A DNA stretch of 64,000 bases from Kaistia defluvii (GTDB lineage Bacteria > Pseudomonadota > Alphaproteobacteria > Rhizobiales > Kaistiaceae): contig NZ_JBEPSM010000005.1 in the NCBI RefSeq assembly GCF_040548815.1, forward strand, positions 1-64,000, written 5' to 3'. Within the stretch, counting starts at the first letter, position 1, and each line of letters starts with the position of its first letter. Below, piece by piece: positions 32,348 through 40,417 of the stretch. A model generated the notes under the pieces. It saw only the letters and a program-made list of their open reading frames with translations. It had not been told where the DNA came from and searched no databases. The position numbers and the translations under genes were made by a program.

Positions 32348-33898
32348 CTAGCGCTGGACCGTTTGTTCCCATGTCGCCATTAGCGGCGCGCGAATGGTGC
32401 AAACTAGTCCTTCGGGATCATAGGAAACGCCAACCTCGCCTTGGAGCTCCTGCGGTAAAACCTGTTGGATGAGGACGGAACCGAACCCCTGGCTTTCCGG
32501 TTGCGCCACTCTGGGTCCACCCCGCTCCCGCCAGACTAGCTCAAAGCCGGGACCGTGTGCGTGCTGGCAGACGTGCCAAGTCACTTTGACAAGACCTTCC
32601 GGGACAGACAAGGCGCCATATTTGACCGCGTTGGTCACCAACTCGTGCAGGGCCAGCGAGGTCGCAAGAACGGAACGCGATGTCAGCCGCACTGAGCCTC
32701 CGGCAATCTCGAACTGCGCCGAACTGTACGGAGCAACAACCCCAGAAACGACAGCCTCCAGATCGGCACTGTTCCAGCTTCCGCGCGTCAGCAGATCGTG
32801 GGCGTTGGCTAGCGAAGTCAGTCGCCTGTAGAAGACCGAAGCCGATTCATGCTCCTCGCCCCGGAACGTCTGTCGCGCAATTGCTTGTACCGTGGCCAAG
32901 GTGTTCTTGACCCGATGTTGCAGTTCGCCCGTCAGAACCTGCTGGAGGTGCTCGGCCTCCTTTCTCGCCGAGATATCCCTCGCAATTTTTGATGCTCCAA
33001 CGGTACGGCCCTGATCGTCGACAATCGGCGATACGGTTAGGGAGACGTCGAGAAGCGTTCCATTTTTATGCACGCGCTTCGTGTCGTGCGGTGGCACGCG
33101 TTCGCCGGCTCGAATCTGCTCCATGATGGCCGCTTCTTCCTCAGGGCGATCCGCTGGCACCAACCTTGTGACGGGCGTCCCGACTATTTCGTCGGCAGAA
33201 TAGCCATAAAGCTCTTCGGCACCTCGGTTCCAACTCGTCACAATCATATTGAGATCAGTGCCGAGAATTGCGTCGTCGGTCGAAGCAATGATTGCTGCAA
33301 GTCGGCGCTCGTCTGCAGTCGCGCGGATCCGTTCCGTCGTTTCATTCACGATGCATAAGACACCCACGACCTCGCCCGATGGTTCGCGGATGGGGGAGTA
33401 AGAAATGTCGAAGAAGACCTGCTCTGGATAGCCGTGACGCTCGATCTGGAAAGGCCTGTCCTTGGCAGAAATGGTCTCACCCGTGGAAAGGACGTGATCT
33501 AGCAGAGGTCTCAGGTCGGTCCATAGCTCAGTCCAATATTCCTGGCCTGGACGCCCAAATGCATGGGGATGCTTGTCGCCTATCGTAGGGGCATACGCGT
33601 CGTTGTAGAGGGCGACGTATTCCGGTCCCGCAAAAATCACAATCTCGGCTTGCGCGGGCAGAATGAGCTCAAAGGCTGCACTAAGGCTGGTCGGCCAAGA
33701 CGATCTAGGCCCGAGGCGCGATTGGGACCAATCGTAGTTGCGTGCGAGTCGGGACATCTCGCCAGCATCTGTTGCGCTTGCTCGAACGCTGCCACACACG
33801 GCATTGGTCCCGACTTGCATTTCGATCTGCTCCCCGCGCACTGCCTCATCGCACTTGCTGGAGGATAGTGCAGCCGACATCGTGTTGATACAACACAC
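32348..33898 (-). CDS. PAS-domain HWE histidine kinase
   Basis: A 510-516 residue soluble sensor kinase (starts at 33898 and 33880 both possible). Two PAS/PAC domains come first (NYDWSQSRLGPRSSWPTSLS with the typical GAF/PAS edge, then IIASTDDAILGTDLNMIVTS and WNRGAEELYGYSADEIVG). The HWE core follows: phospho-His in ELQHRVKNTLATVQAIARQT, the N box in ALHELVTNAVKYGALS, and WRERGG giving the family name. No membrane segment is seen. HWE kinases feed PhyR, the switch for sigma-EcfG, so it may tune the stress regulon that its own island enlarges. No partner response regulator is adjacent. Confidence 0.92.
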   Translation of the reverse strand: MCCINTMSAALSSSKCDEAVRGEQIEMQVGTNAVCGSVRASATDAGEMSRLARNYDWSQSRLGPRSSWPTSLSAAFELILPAQAEIVIFAGPEYVALYNDAYAPTIGDKHPHAFGRPGQEYWTELWTDLRPLLDHVLSTGETISAKDRPFQIERHGYPEQVFFDISYSPIREPSGEVVGVLCIVNETTERIRATADERRLAAIIASTDDAILGTDLNMIVTSWNRGAEELYGYSADEIVGTPVTRLVPADRPEEEAAIMEQIRAGERVPPHDTKRVHKNGTLLDVSLTVSPIVDDQGRTVGASKIARDISARKEAEHLQQVLTGELQHRVKNTLATVQAIARQTFRGEEHESASVFYRRLTSLANAHDLLTRGSWNSADLEAVVSGVVAPYSSAQFEIAGGSVRLTSRSVLATSLALHELVTNAVKYGALSVPEGLVKVTWHVCQHAHGPGFELVWRERGGPRVAQPESQGFGSVLIQQVLPQELQGEVGVSYDPEGLVCTIRAPLMATWEQTVQR

Positions 33899-34000
33899 AA
33901 AATCGGTCTCTAAGTCGCTGCGCTGCTAAACCGGGGCGGTCATTCCCGCCGACGAGCCGCTAGCGCCAAGGCAGGGCAACAGCTCCGCCTCGGTTGGGCT

Positions 34001-34387
34001 CTAGTCTACTCGCCTTGTGCTAGAGGGCCGATGGCGATTTTCGGAGGGACGGGAGAAGGCCGTGAAGCAGATCCGATCAAGTGGGCTTGGCTCAATGAGG
34101 CCCGTCACCAGCTGCGCATTTTGACCCACGAAGCAGCTCGGCGACGCGTGCTTTCGCCTGCAGCCCCACTGCCCCCTAATGTCACAATGAGGCCGGAAGC
34201 TCTCCGGCGCATCGATATCGATAAAGCGGATCTTCTCGGCGCAACCAGGAGCCGGCACGGCGCACGGTAGGGCTACCGTGTCGCCGTCGATGATGACTAT
34301 CCGGTTGCCGTCTATGACCTCGGCCTGGGCGACCGCCGGCCATCCAGCCGTGATTACTAGAGCGAGCACCGCAGCCGCGCGGATCAT
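34001..34387 (-). pseudogene. Thermonuclease-family protein, frameshifted
   Basis: MIRAAAVLALVITAGWPAVA is a signal peptide. DGNRIVIIDGDTVALPC, then CAEKIRFIDIDAPESFRPHC is the start of a staphylococcal-nuclease fold. The continuation GLQAKARVAELLRGSK is found in another frame, so a frameshift lies shortly after the RPHC motif, and the catalytic Arg/Glu region after it is lost. It overlaps the XRE gene by 4 bp, as its former operon partner. Confidence 0.72.
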
Positions 34388-34905
34388 CCGTCGTTCTCGC
34401 TAGTCAACTCGTCAGGGGTTTTGCCCTGGTCTGGCGATGCGCGCCGATCAGATAAGCCTATAGAATGTTGGTATTCCGCCCAAACCCTCTCAGCAATGGG
34501 GGCGACGGCCCGGTCAGCGCCTCGCATGCGGAGGTGGGACAACAGACTGTCCAGGGACGCAATTTCAGGCATGTTTCCCGCCCGGATCATCGTCCGCGCG
34601 TCGGAAATAAAGTCGCCGCGGGGGTCGTCCGCAAATTCGACCCGAAACAGATACTCACGAAACGAAGGCGGGTCGTTCCTCAACCTGACGCCTGGCTGAC
34701 CGTGGTTCAAGAACTCGATCCCTTGGTATTCGATCACTCGTTGGATCATTTGGACGGTGCTCGCACGGCCGGAAATCGGCGCGGCGCCTGCGGCTTCCAT
34801 ACTTCTGATCGTGTTGACGTGGACGCCCGCTGCTTCAGCTAAGTCCTTTTGCTCAGCGCCCATGAGCGCACGAGCAGCTTTCAATTGGTTTCCGGTTGTC
34901 AGCAT
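34384..34905 (-). CDS. XRE-family repressor
   Basis: A 173-residue protein: LKAARALMGAEQKDLAEAAG, then VHVNTIRSMEAAGA is an N-terminal HTH, and a C-terminal region of unknown fold follows without the Ser/Lys pair of LexA-type self-cleavage. It faces away from the right-arm operon across a shared control region, as a phage immunity repressor would. It probably holds that operon silent in the integrated state. Confidence 0.82.
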   Translation of the reverse strand: MLTTGNQLKAARALMGAEQKDLAEAAGVHVNTIRSMEAAGAAPISGRASTVQMIQRVIEYQGIEFLNHGQPGVRLRNDPPSFREYLFRVEFADDPRGDFISDARTMIRAGNMPEIASLDSLLSHLRMRGADRAVAPIAERVWAEYQHSIGLSDRRASPDQGKTPDELTSENDG

Positions 34906-34925
34906 CTGCTTCTCCTATAACAAAA

Positions 34926-34994
34926 TAGGTACCACACACACAAAGCGGTTGACAACATACAGAGATGGGATATGGTTACCAGACACAGTTAACG
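34926..34994 (+). promoter_or_regulatory. Divergent promoter/operator of the right-arm operon
   Basis: TTGACA (34949-34954), 16 nt, TATGGT (34971-34976) is a good housekeeping promoter that faces the small-gene operon. GGTACCACACACA (34928) and GGTTACCAGACACAG (34974) are near-direct repeats that flank it and are candidate sites for the divergent XRE repressor. Confidence 0.65.
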
Positions 34995-35009
34995 GGATTT
35001 GAGACACAC

Positions 35010-35249
35010 ATGACCCCAGCCCGCCGCGACGTGATCCAAGCCCTCGTCACCGAGCAGAACCGCATCGCTCTGGCTGGCGTGCCGATCGATATTCTGACCA
35101 TCACCGGCTTCATGACCGACGCCGAGGTCGAGGCTCATCTTGAGCGATACCGGGCTTATGTGCCGCAGGCTCGGCCCGCCCGCACTTCCAAGCGCTCACG
35201 CATCGACCGCGCCAAGGCTGCTTGGGCCGCCGAGATTCTCGCCGCCTAA
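35010..35249 (+). CDS. Small phage-type protein, first gene of the right-arm operon
   Basis: A 79-residue protein starting MTPARRDVIQALVTEQNRIA, with a Lys/Arg-rich C-terminus (RPARTSKRSRIDRAKAAW). The start lies 34 bp after the -10 element. The family is not recognised; it is probably an early-type phage protein. Confidence 0.65.
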   Translation: MTPARRDVIQALVTEQNRIALAGVPIDILTITGFMTDAEVEAHLERYRAYVPQARPARTSKRSRIDRAKAAWAAEILAA

Positions 35250-35309
35250 CTTTTCCTAGACCCAATCCATGCAAGCGACGGCAACACCTTTGCCGCGAAC
35301 GGAGAAGCT

Positions 35310-35579
35310 ATGTCTGCCTTCGACCGCGCCGCCATCATGAGAGAAGCCCACGCCACGGCCCGCCGCGTCGCCAAGCCCGGCGAGTATCGCAAGACGTTCG
35401 CCTGGGCGCTCCGCAATGCTTGGCACGGCGCGAAAAAGCTCGCCGGCTTCCGGGCCGTCTGGGCAGCCCAGACAGAGGCCCAGCGCCAGCGCATCGACGC
35501 CGCCATGGCTATCGAGGCGAAGGAACGCCCCACACCCGTCGATTACGACCGGATCGACGAGATCCGCTGCGCCGCCTGA
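35310..35579 (+). CDS. Small hypothetical phage-type protein
   Basis: An 89-residue basic helical protein (MSAFDRAAIMREAHATARRV, then RKTFAWALRNAWHGAKKLAG). Similar small proteins are common in rhizobial prophages near the early promoter. No function is known. Confidence 0.65.
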   Translation: MSAFDRAAIMREAHATARRVAKPGEYRKTFAWALRNAWHGAKKLAGFRAVWAAQTEAQRQRIDAAMAIEAKERPTPVDYDRIDEIRCAA

Positions 35580-35605
35580 CCTCCCGCAAACACGAGGAAA
35601 ACCCC

Positions 35606-35848
35606 ATGAGCGTCAAGCCAACCCAATCTGATCGGCGGACGTCGGCTCGCCAGACAGACCTTAATCTGGCCGACACGGCCAACGACCTAGGCCGCCTGAT
35701 CCGTGCTGCCTTCATGGCTGCCGAGGCGCTGCTGGACAAGGACGACCAAGGCGCAATCCAGACGGTTCTTCACTTCGCCGAGTACAAGCTGGGCGAGATC
35801 CAGAATGAGCTGGAGCTGCGGCTGCAGGCCGCGCGAGGTGCAGCATGA
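35606..35848 (+). CDS. Small hypothetical phage-type protein
   Basis: An 80-residue helical protein (RQTDLNLADTANDLGRLIRA, EYKLGEIQNELELRLQAAR), with a CGAGGAAAA leader before the ATG at 35606. Its TGA overlaps the next ATG. The function is unknown. Confidence 0.62.
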   Translation: MSVKPTQSDRRTSARQTDLNLADTANDLGRLIRAAFMAAEALLDKDDQGAIQTVLHFAEYKLGEIQNELELRLQAARGAA

Positions 35849-36093
35849 AGCGCCTCGCAGATAAGCCGGTCGCGCATCGAGCGCTTTTCGAGCTGGCCTC
35901 CGATTACGAAACGGATATGCGCAATCTCCGCGGCTTCGCGGCGATAATCTACGACGCCTTGATGGAAGTTGGCCCGCTGGATCGGGAACGCGTCGAGGGA
36001 TTGGGTTTCATCGCCTGTGAGCTGGTCCAGGCATCCCGGAAGATGAGCACGCTATGCGACCAGCTCTATGAACTCTCACGGGTGCCGGCATGA
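35845..36093 (+). CDS. Small hypothetical phage-type protein
   Basis: An 82-residue, mostly helical protein (LFELASDYETDMRNLRGFAA, then LGFIACELVQASRKMSTLCD). Coupled on both sides through ATGA. No family recognised. Confidence 0.62.
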   Translation: MKRLADKPVAHRALFELASDYETDMRNLRGFAAIIYDALMEVGPLDRERVEGLGFIACELVQASRKMSTLCDQLYELSRVPA

Positions 36094-36350
36094 TGACGCC
36101 TGCCCAGAACGCCCCCTCGCCCTTGGCTAGCATCGACGTCCAGCAGTTGCTCGATTTCGTGGAGCACATGCCGGAGCGGTTCACGCCCGTCGTGCAGAAC
36201 GACCCCGACTGCCCGTTCGCCTACTACGTGTCCAATTCCTGCGTCGACGACGCGCTGCGGGCAAAAGTGTTGGTGATCCCGCCGGATTTCGCCGCCACCC
36301 TCAGGGCCTTGGCAAACACCTTCCTGCCCATCGCAGGAGAGGCAGCATGA
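36090..36350 (+). CDS. Small hypothetical phage-type protein
   Basis: An 86-residue protein (LASIDVQQLLDFVEHMPERF, then VIPPDFAATLRALANTFL). Coupled on both sides through ATGA overlaps. No family recognised. Confidence 0.6.
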   Translation: MMTPAQNAPSPLASIDVQQLLDFVEHMPERFTPVVQNDPDCPFAYYVSNSCVDDALRAKVLVIPPDFAATLRALANTFLPIAGEAA

Positions 36351-36592
36351 GCACCGCGCATCAACGCGCCGCGGCGCACATCGACGAAGTCTTCGCCGAA
36401 GGTCATTCCATCGTTCTGATGGTGGGCGGCTGGAAAGACGGCCGGGATGCCACCGTCACGAGCTTGGACGTGGCCGAGCCCTACGCACTGAGCCCCGACA
36501 AGCTGAAACTGGCGCGGGCCTGGCGCCACGACCGTAAAAGCGACGCACGAGCGCTGAAGGCGGAATTGATCCGCCGGGGGCTGGTGAAATGA
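36347..36592 (+). CDS. Small hypothetical phage-type protein
   Basis: An 81-residue protein (VLMVGGWKDGRDATVTSLDV, then LKLARAWRHDRKSDARALKA). Basic C-terminus. Coupled through ATGA on both sides. The function is unknown. Confidence 0.6.
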   Translation: MSTAHQRAAAHIDEVFAEGHSIVLMVGGWKDGRDATVTSLDVAEPYALSPDKLKLARAWRHDRKSDARALKAELIRRGLVK

Positions 36593-36711
36593 GCCTTATC
36601 CGCCTGATCCTGCTGCGGCTGCTGTTCAAGGCCGCTTTCAAGCTGCTCGACGCTGAAGAACGCGCCCTGGGACTGGCGCCCATGAAGCGGCCCGAAAGGT
36701 GGCGGCAATGA
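36589..36711 (+). CDS. Tiny amphipathic protein (40 aa)
   Basis: The frame MSLIRLILLRLLFKAAFKLL and on to ERWRQ shares ATGA overlaps with both neighbours, which is the main reason to accept so short a gene. The first 20 residues form a very hydrophobic/basic helix, as in small membrane-active phage proteins. Confidence 0.55.
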   Translation: MSLIRLILLRLLFKAAFKLLDAEERALGLAPMKRPERWRQ

Positions 36712-36908
36712 CGCATCCTGTCATCCACGCCTATCGGCGCCAGCAACTCGAACTGTGGATAGAGCGGGCCATCGCTCTGCTCGACGCATTGGACGGTGAC
36801 GCCGACCTGGAGGCCGGCTCGGATCTGGAGCGCGGCGAAACGGAAATCATTTCCGATTTGCCCGGCCTCAGAATAGTTGGCTTGCGCAGGAAGGCCGCGC
36901 GGTCATGA
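36708..36908 (+). CDS. Small hypothetical phage-type protein (66 aa)
   Basis: MTHPVIHAYRRQQLELWIER, then an acidic stretch and LPGLRIVGLRRKAARS. ATGA overlaps the previous gene and the next frame. No family recognised. Confidence 0.55.
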   Translation: MTHPVIHAYRRQQLELWIERAIALLDALDGDADLEAGSDLERGETEIISDLPGLRIVGLRRKAARS

Positions 36909-37046
36909 TCGATAAGATGGGCGCGGAAGTCCCACGCGATCCAGCCATATTCAACGCCACCCAAAATCTAAAGGGGGAAATGATGGGGGAAGGAAAGCCG
37001 GTCGGTCTCAATATAGTGGGACATTTCAGATGCTTAGTTCAAGTGG
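36905..37046 (+). CDS. Last gene of the right arm, cut off at attR
   Basis: The frame from ATG 36905 (MIDKMGAEVPRDPAIFNATQ) overlaps the gene before it and runs into the right att site. Integrated, it would be translated on into antisense tRNA sequence. In the circular form the same frame passes attP and ends at TAA 1443-1445, giving about 105 residues that overlap the integrase start. The ATGA chain suggests that it is a real gene in the excised form. Confidence 0.45.
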
Positions 37047-37061
37047 ATGGCGGAGGGAGCG
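37047..37061. repeat. attR: 3' end of tRNA-Ser
   Basis: ATGGCGGAGGGAGCG, identical to 1270-1284. The tRNA gene is whole at this side, so the element lies downstream of its 3' end. Confidence 0.82.
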
Positions 37062-37137
37062 GGATTCGAACCCGCGATACGGTTTCCCGTATACACACTT
37101 TCCAGGCGTGCGCCTTCAACCACTCGGCCACCCCTCC
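37048..37137 (-). tRNA. tRNA-Ser (anticodon GGA)
   Basis: Ninety nucleotides with a 7-bp acceptor stem (GGAGGGG/CGCTCCC region), a D arm, an anticodon loop CTGGAAA giving GGA, the long class II variable arm of tRNA-Ser, the T arm GGTTCGAATCC and an encoded CCA. It decodes UCC/UCU serine codons. It is the integration target of the element. Confidence 0.95.
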
Positions 37138-37413
37138 GTACCAAACGCCTTGCGGCGTGGAAGTCTGCCGGCGCAATATTTCGAGGCGGCGGACGCCTCT
37201 TGCTCTCGGCAGGTCCTGCTCTTGGCAAGACAGGCCGTGCGGTATCACGAAGCCAGGGCAAGCCGCAAGGCTTCCGGTGAAAACAGCCGGGGATGGCCGT
37301 GTATTAATGGTCGCGGGGTCGGCAAATGTTGCCGAAATCGTACCGCCACACTATCTCTGGACCAGTCGCCGCTGACCGCTCGCGTCAGTCGGGCCGCGAC
37401 GAGGGATCAAGCC

Positions 37414-37740
37414 ATGTTCACCCTTTTTGTCCGTCTTCTCGGCCTTTTTGCCATCGCCGGCGCGGTGGTGGGGCTGGTGATCGACGGTACCAAGTCGATC
37501 GCGGCCTCGACGCTGACCGTAACCCCGCTCGGCCAGGCCTGGTTCGCTTTTGATCCAGCCAGCCTGACTTCGTTCCAGACGGCGGTCGCCACCCATATCG
37601 AGGCCTATGTCGGTCCCTGGGTCTGGTCGCCGGTGATCCAGTTTCTGCTGACCTTGCCGACCTGGCTGGTCCTCGGCGCGCTTGGCGCATTTCTCGTTCT
37701 CGCAGGCCGGCGCCGGCGCTATCGCTCCATCGTCGCCTGA
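37414..37740 (+). CDS. Small conserved membrane protein
   Basis: A 108-residue protein with two membrane helices ([20 protein letters not shown] and [18 protein letters not shown]) and a basic cytoplasmic end. It resembles a family in Hyphomicrobiales with no known function. It is 26 bp upstream of msrA and probably co-transcribed. Confidence 0.78.
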   Translation: MFTLFVRLLGLFAIAGAVVGLVIDGTKSIAASTLTVTPLGQAWFAFDPASLTSFQTAVATHIEAYVGPWVWSPVIQFLLTLPTWLVLGALGAFLVLAGRRRRYRSIVA

Positions 37741-37766
37741 CTTCATCCTACACAAGGAGACTACGC

Positions 37767-38432
37767 ATGAATCTCCTCGACATGTTCCAGCGCAAGGCAC
37801 GCATGCCGGCGCTGGGCGAGGCCCTGCCTGGCCGCGCGCAACCGATCACCACCCCGGGCGCGCATTTCGTCAATGGCCATCCGATCGCCGGACCCTATCC
37901 CGCCGGCATCGAGACGGCGCTGTTCGGCCTCGGCTGTTTCTGGGGCGCGGAGCGCAAGTTCTGGCAGACGGACGGCGTCTATGCGACGGCGGTCGGCTAT
38001 GCGGGCGGCCTGACACCGAACCCGACCTATGGCGAGGTCTGCAGCGGCATGACCGGCCATAACGAGGTCGTGCTCGTCGCCTACGACCCCGCCGTGATCT
38101 CTTATGACGCGCTGCTGAAGCTATTCTTCGAGAGCCACGACCCGACGCAGGGCATGCGCCAGGGCAATGATGTCGGCACGCAGTACCGCTCCGGCATCTA
38201 TGTCGCCAATGCGGCCGAGCGCAACCGCGCCGAGGCGGCGCGCGATGCCTACCAGGCGGCGCTTTCCGCCCGAGGGCACGGCACGATCACCACGGAAATC
38301 CTCGACCGGCCGCCCTTCTACTTCGCCGAGGAAGACCACCAGCAATATCTGGCGAAGAACCCGAACGGCTATTGCGGCCTGGGTGGCACGGGCGTTTCCT
38401 GCCCGATCGGCACGGGCGTGGCAGCCCTGTGA
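37767..38432 (+). CDS. msrA: Peptide methionine sulfoxide reductase MsrA
   Basis: A 221-residue enzyme that reduces methionine S-sulfoxide in proteins. The catalytic [10 protein letters not shown] motif is at residues 56-65, and GYAGG and YRSGIY follow. C-terminal cysteines in [14 protein letters not shown] probably form the resolving disulfide. A 55-residue N-terminal extension fits the longer proteobacterial form. An AAGGAG site precedes the ATG. The oxygenase gene overlaps its stop by GTGA. Confidence 0.96.
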   Translation: MNLLDMFQRKARMPALGEALPGRAQPITTPGAHFVNGHPIAGPYPAGIETALFGLGCFWGAERKFWQTDGVYATAVGYAGGLTPNPTYGEVCSGMTGHNEVVLVAYDPAVISYDALLKLFFESHDPTQGMRQGNDVGTQYRSGIYVANAAERNRAEAARDAYQAALSARGHGTITTEILDRPPFYFAEEDHQQYLAKNPNGYCGLGGTGVSCPIGTGVAAL

Positions 38433-39097
38433 GCGAGGTCATCGAAGCGGAGACGGATGACTTCGACACGTTGGTCGGCGACGCAGCCATCGAGGCTTTG
38501 GCCCAGGATGGTTATGTCGTCGTCGACGCGTTCTTCAACAACGGACTGGTCGAGGCGCTGGCCGACGAACTGGCGGCGATGGAGGCCTCCGGCGCCCTGA
38601 CCCATGCGGGAGTCGGCCGTGAGGCGGGACGCCGGCAGGCAGCCGAGATCCGGCGCGCCGCGATCCGCTGGTTCGATGGCGGCACGGGTGCGGAGCGCCG
38701 CTTTCTCGATATGGCCGAGCGGCTGCGCATCGCGATCAACCGCCGTCTCTTTCTCGGCCTGTTCGATTTCGAGTGCAATTTCATCGCCTATCCGAGCGGC
38801 GGCTTCTATGGCCGGCATCTCGACAGCCTGACCGGTGCTCGCAACCGCGTCGTCTCGATGATCGTCTATCTCGATGCCGGCTGGCAGGCCGATTATGGCG
38901 GCACGCTGCGGCTCTGGAAATCGACGGAAGCGGACGCGGCGACGGTCGAGGTGGTGCCGCAGGCCGGCCGGGTCGTGCTGATGATGTCGGAAGAAATCCC
39001 GCATGAGGTTCTGCCTTCGCATCGGCCGCGCCATGCCATAGCCGGTTGGTGGCGCGTCAATGCTTCCTCCGGACAGCGGCTCGACACGTCGCGCTGA
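38429..39097 (+). CDS. 2OG-Fe(II) oxygenase (prolyl 4-hydroxylase-like)
   Basis: A 222-residue double-stranded beta-helix enzyme. The iron ligands are the His and Asp of GRHLDSL and the later His in IPHEVLP, with the 2-oxoglutarate Arg in [12 protein letters not shown]. The family includes SM-20/PiuC-like hydroxylases, but the substrate is unknown. A GTG start at 38429 overlaps the msrA stop, so the two are co-translated; a repair role alongside MsrA is possible but not shown. Confidence 0.88.
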   Translation: MSEVIEAETDDFDTLVGDAAIEALAQDGYVVVDAFFNNGLVEALADELAAMEASGALTHAGVGREAGRRQAAEIRRAAIRWFDGGTGAERRFLDMAERLRIAINRRLFLGLFDFECNFIAYPSGGFYGRHLDSLTGARNRVVSMIVYLDAGWQADYGGTLRLWKSTEADAATVEVVPQAGRVVLMMSEEIPHEVLPSHRPRHAIAGWWRVNASSGQRLDTSR

Positions 39098-39220
39098 ATT
39101 GCCAAGGCGGTCGGACCGACGCCCGACCGCCATCCTTCTCCCAAGCCAATCCGCAGGACGGCGTTTCGGGCGCGCGAGCGCTCGTATGCTTCCGGTCTGC
39201 CCCATGCCTTCGCATTTCGA

Positions 39221-40348
39221 ATGGATCGATCGATGACCAGTGCGCTCTTCTCCCCCATCACGCTCGGCGAATTCACCCTGCCAAACCGCATCGCCGTCGC
39301 GCCGATGTGCATGTATTCCGCCGATGACGGCTCGGCCAGCGACTGGCATATCCAGCACTGGATGAATCTGGCCATTTCCGGGGCCGGCATGATCACCTTC
39401 GAGGCGACCGGCGTCGAGCGGCGCGGGCGTATCTCGCATGGTTGCCTCGGGCTCTATTCCGATCACAACGAGGCGGCGATGGCGCGGGCGCTGGCGGCGG
39501 CCCGGCGGGTGGCGGTCCCTGGCGCCGTCTTTGGCGTGCAGCTTGGCCACGCCGGTCGCAAGGCGTCGTCGCAGCTTCCCTGGCTGGGTGGCGGGGCGCT
39601 GACCCCCCAGCAGGATGCCTGGCAGACGGTTGGCCCTTCCGCCATTCCCTTCGGCCCCGGCTGGCCGACGCCCATCGCCCTGGACGAGGCCGGCATCGAG
39701 CAGATCGTCACGGCTTTCGTCGACGCGGCCAAGCGGGCGGAGCGGGCAGGGCTCGACTTCGTCGAACTGCATGGCGCGCATGGCTATCTGCTGCATGAAT
39801 TCCTGTCGCCGATCTCCAACCAGCGCAGCGATCGCTGGGGCGGCAGCCTGGAAAACCGGATGCGGTTGATCGTGACGGTGGCGAAGGCGGTGCGCGCGGC
39901 GCTGCCGCAGCGGATGTTCGTCGGCGTGCGCCTTTCGGCCTCGGAATGGGTCGAGCGCGACAGCTTCCATGTCGACGAGGCGGTCGAGGTCGCCAAGGCG
40001 CTGAAGGCGGTGGGCGTCGTCTATATCTGCGCCTCGACCGGCGGCAACGCCCATGACGCGAAGATCCCGATCGGGCCGCTCTATCAGGTTGAATTCGCGG
40101 AAAAAATCCGCGCTGGCGCCGATATCGTCACCCGCGCCGTCGGGCTGATCACCACCCCGGCCGAGGCGGAAGGGCTTCTGCGCGACGGCCGGGCCGACAT
40201 GGTGGCGCTCGCCCGCGCCATCCTCGCCGATCCGCGCTGGCCCTGGCGCGCCGCCTATGAGCTGGGCGCGGAGGCCTATGCCCCGCCGCAATATCAGCGC
40301 AGCCTGACGACCATGAAGCACTGGGTCGCCGAGCCGGACGACGCGTAG
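39221..40348 (+). CDS. NADH:flavin oxidoreductase (old yellow enzyme, YqjM-like)
   Basis: A 375-residue FMN barrel enzyme that reduces activated C=C bonds. APMCMYSADDG has the redox-tuning Cys of the thermophilic-like (YqjM) class. HIQHW, LGHAGRKAS, ELHGAHGYLLHEFLSP and SNQRSDRWGGSLENR carry FMN and substrate contacts. The start may be 39221 or the Met of MTSALFS at 39233. A large bidirectional terminator follows. Confidence 0.94.
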   Translation: MDRSMTSALFSPITLGEFTLPNRIAVAPMCMYSADDGSASDWHIQHWMNLAISGAGMITFEATGVERRGRISHGCLGLYSDHNEAAMARALAAARRVAVPGAVFGVQLGHAGRKASSQLPWLGGGALTPQQDAWQTVGPSAIPFGPGWPTPIALDEAGIEQIVTAFVDAAKRAERAGLDFVELHGAHGYLLHEFLSPISNQRSDRWGGSLENRMRLIVTVAKAVRAALPQRMFVGVRLSASEWVERDSFHVDEAVEVAKALKAVGVVYICASTGGNAHDAKIPIGPLYQVEFAEKIRAGADIVTRAVGLITTPAEAEGLLRDGRADMVALARAILADPRWPWRAAYELGAEAYAPPQYQRSLTTMKHWVAEPDDA

Positions 40349-40361
40349 GGCGCCAAGACGA

Positions 40362-40396
40362 AAACGGCCGCTTCGAGGGGATCGAAGCGGCCGTTT
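40362..40396. terminator. Bidirectional terminator
   Basis: AAACGGCCGCTTCGA (40362-40376) pairs perfectly with TCGAAGCGGCCGTTT (40382-40396). It lies between the converging oxidoreductase and mepA genes. A relative (45840-45870) follows lepA. Confidence 0.82.
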
Positions 40397-40417
40397 CCTG
40401 TTAGCACCCCGTTAACC

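Larger units (their letters stand above)
1270..37061. mobile_element. Integrative element (about 35.8 kb) in the 3' end of tRNA-Ser(GGA)
   Basis: Both borders carry the same 15 bases (ATGGCGGAGGGAGCG, at 1270-1284 and 37047-37061). In the right copy these are the 3' end of a complete tRNA-Ser gene on the minus strand. A tyrosine integrase gene lies just inside the left border. The contents are phage-like: AlpA regulator, TOPRIM primase-like protein, RepA-like helicase, many overlapping tiny genes, XRE repressor and ejection-like proteins. These are mixed with stress-related cargo. No conjugation genes, capsid, portal or terminase are visible, so it resembles a phage satellite or defective prophage carrying a genomic island rather than an ICE. 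Confidence 0.85.

Noticed and set aside
1270..37061. Interpretation as an ICE (conjugative element)
   Set aside because: No relaxase, type IV secretion or coupling protein gene is visible anywhere between the borders.
1270..37061. Interpretation as a complete inducible prophage
   Set aside because: Terminase, portal, capsid, tail and lysis genes are absent.
38369..40321. A 650-codon minus-strand frame opposite the oxygenase and oxidoreductase genes
   Set aside because: Antisense shadow; the plus-strand genes have complete catalytic motifs.
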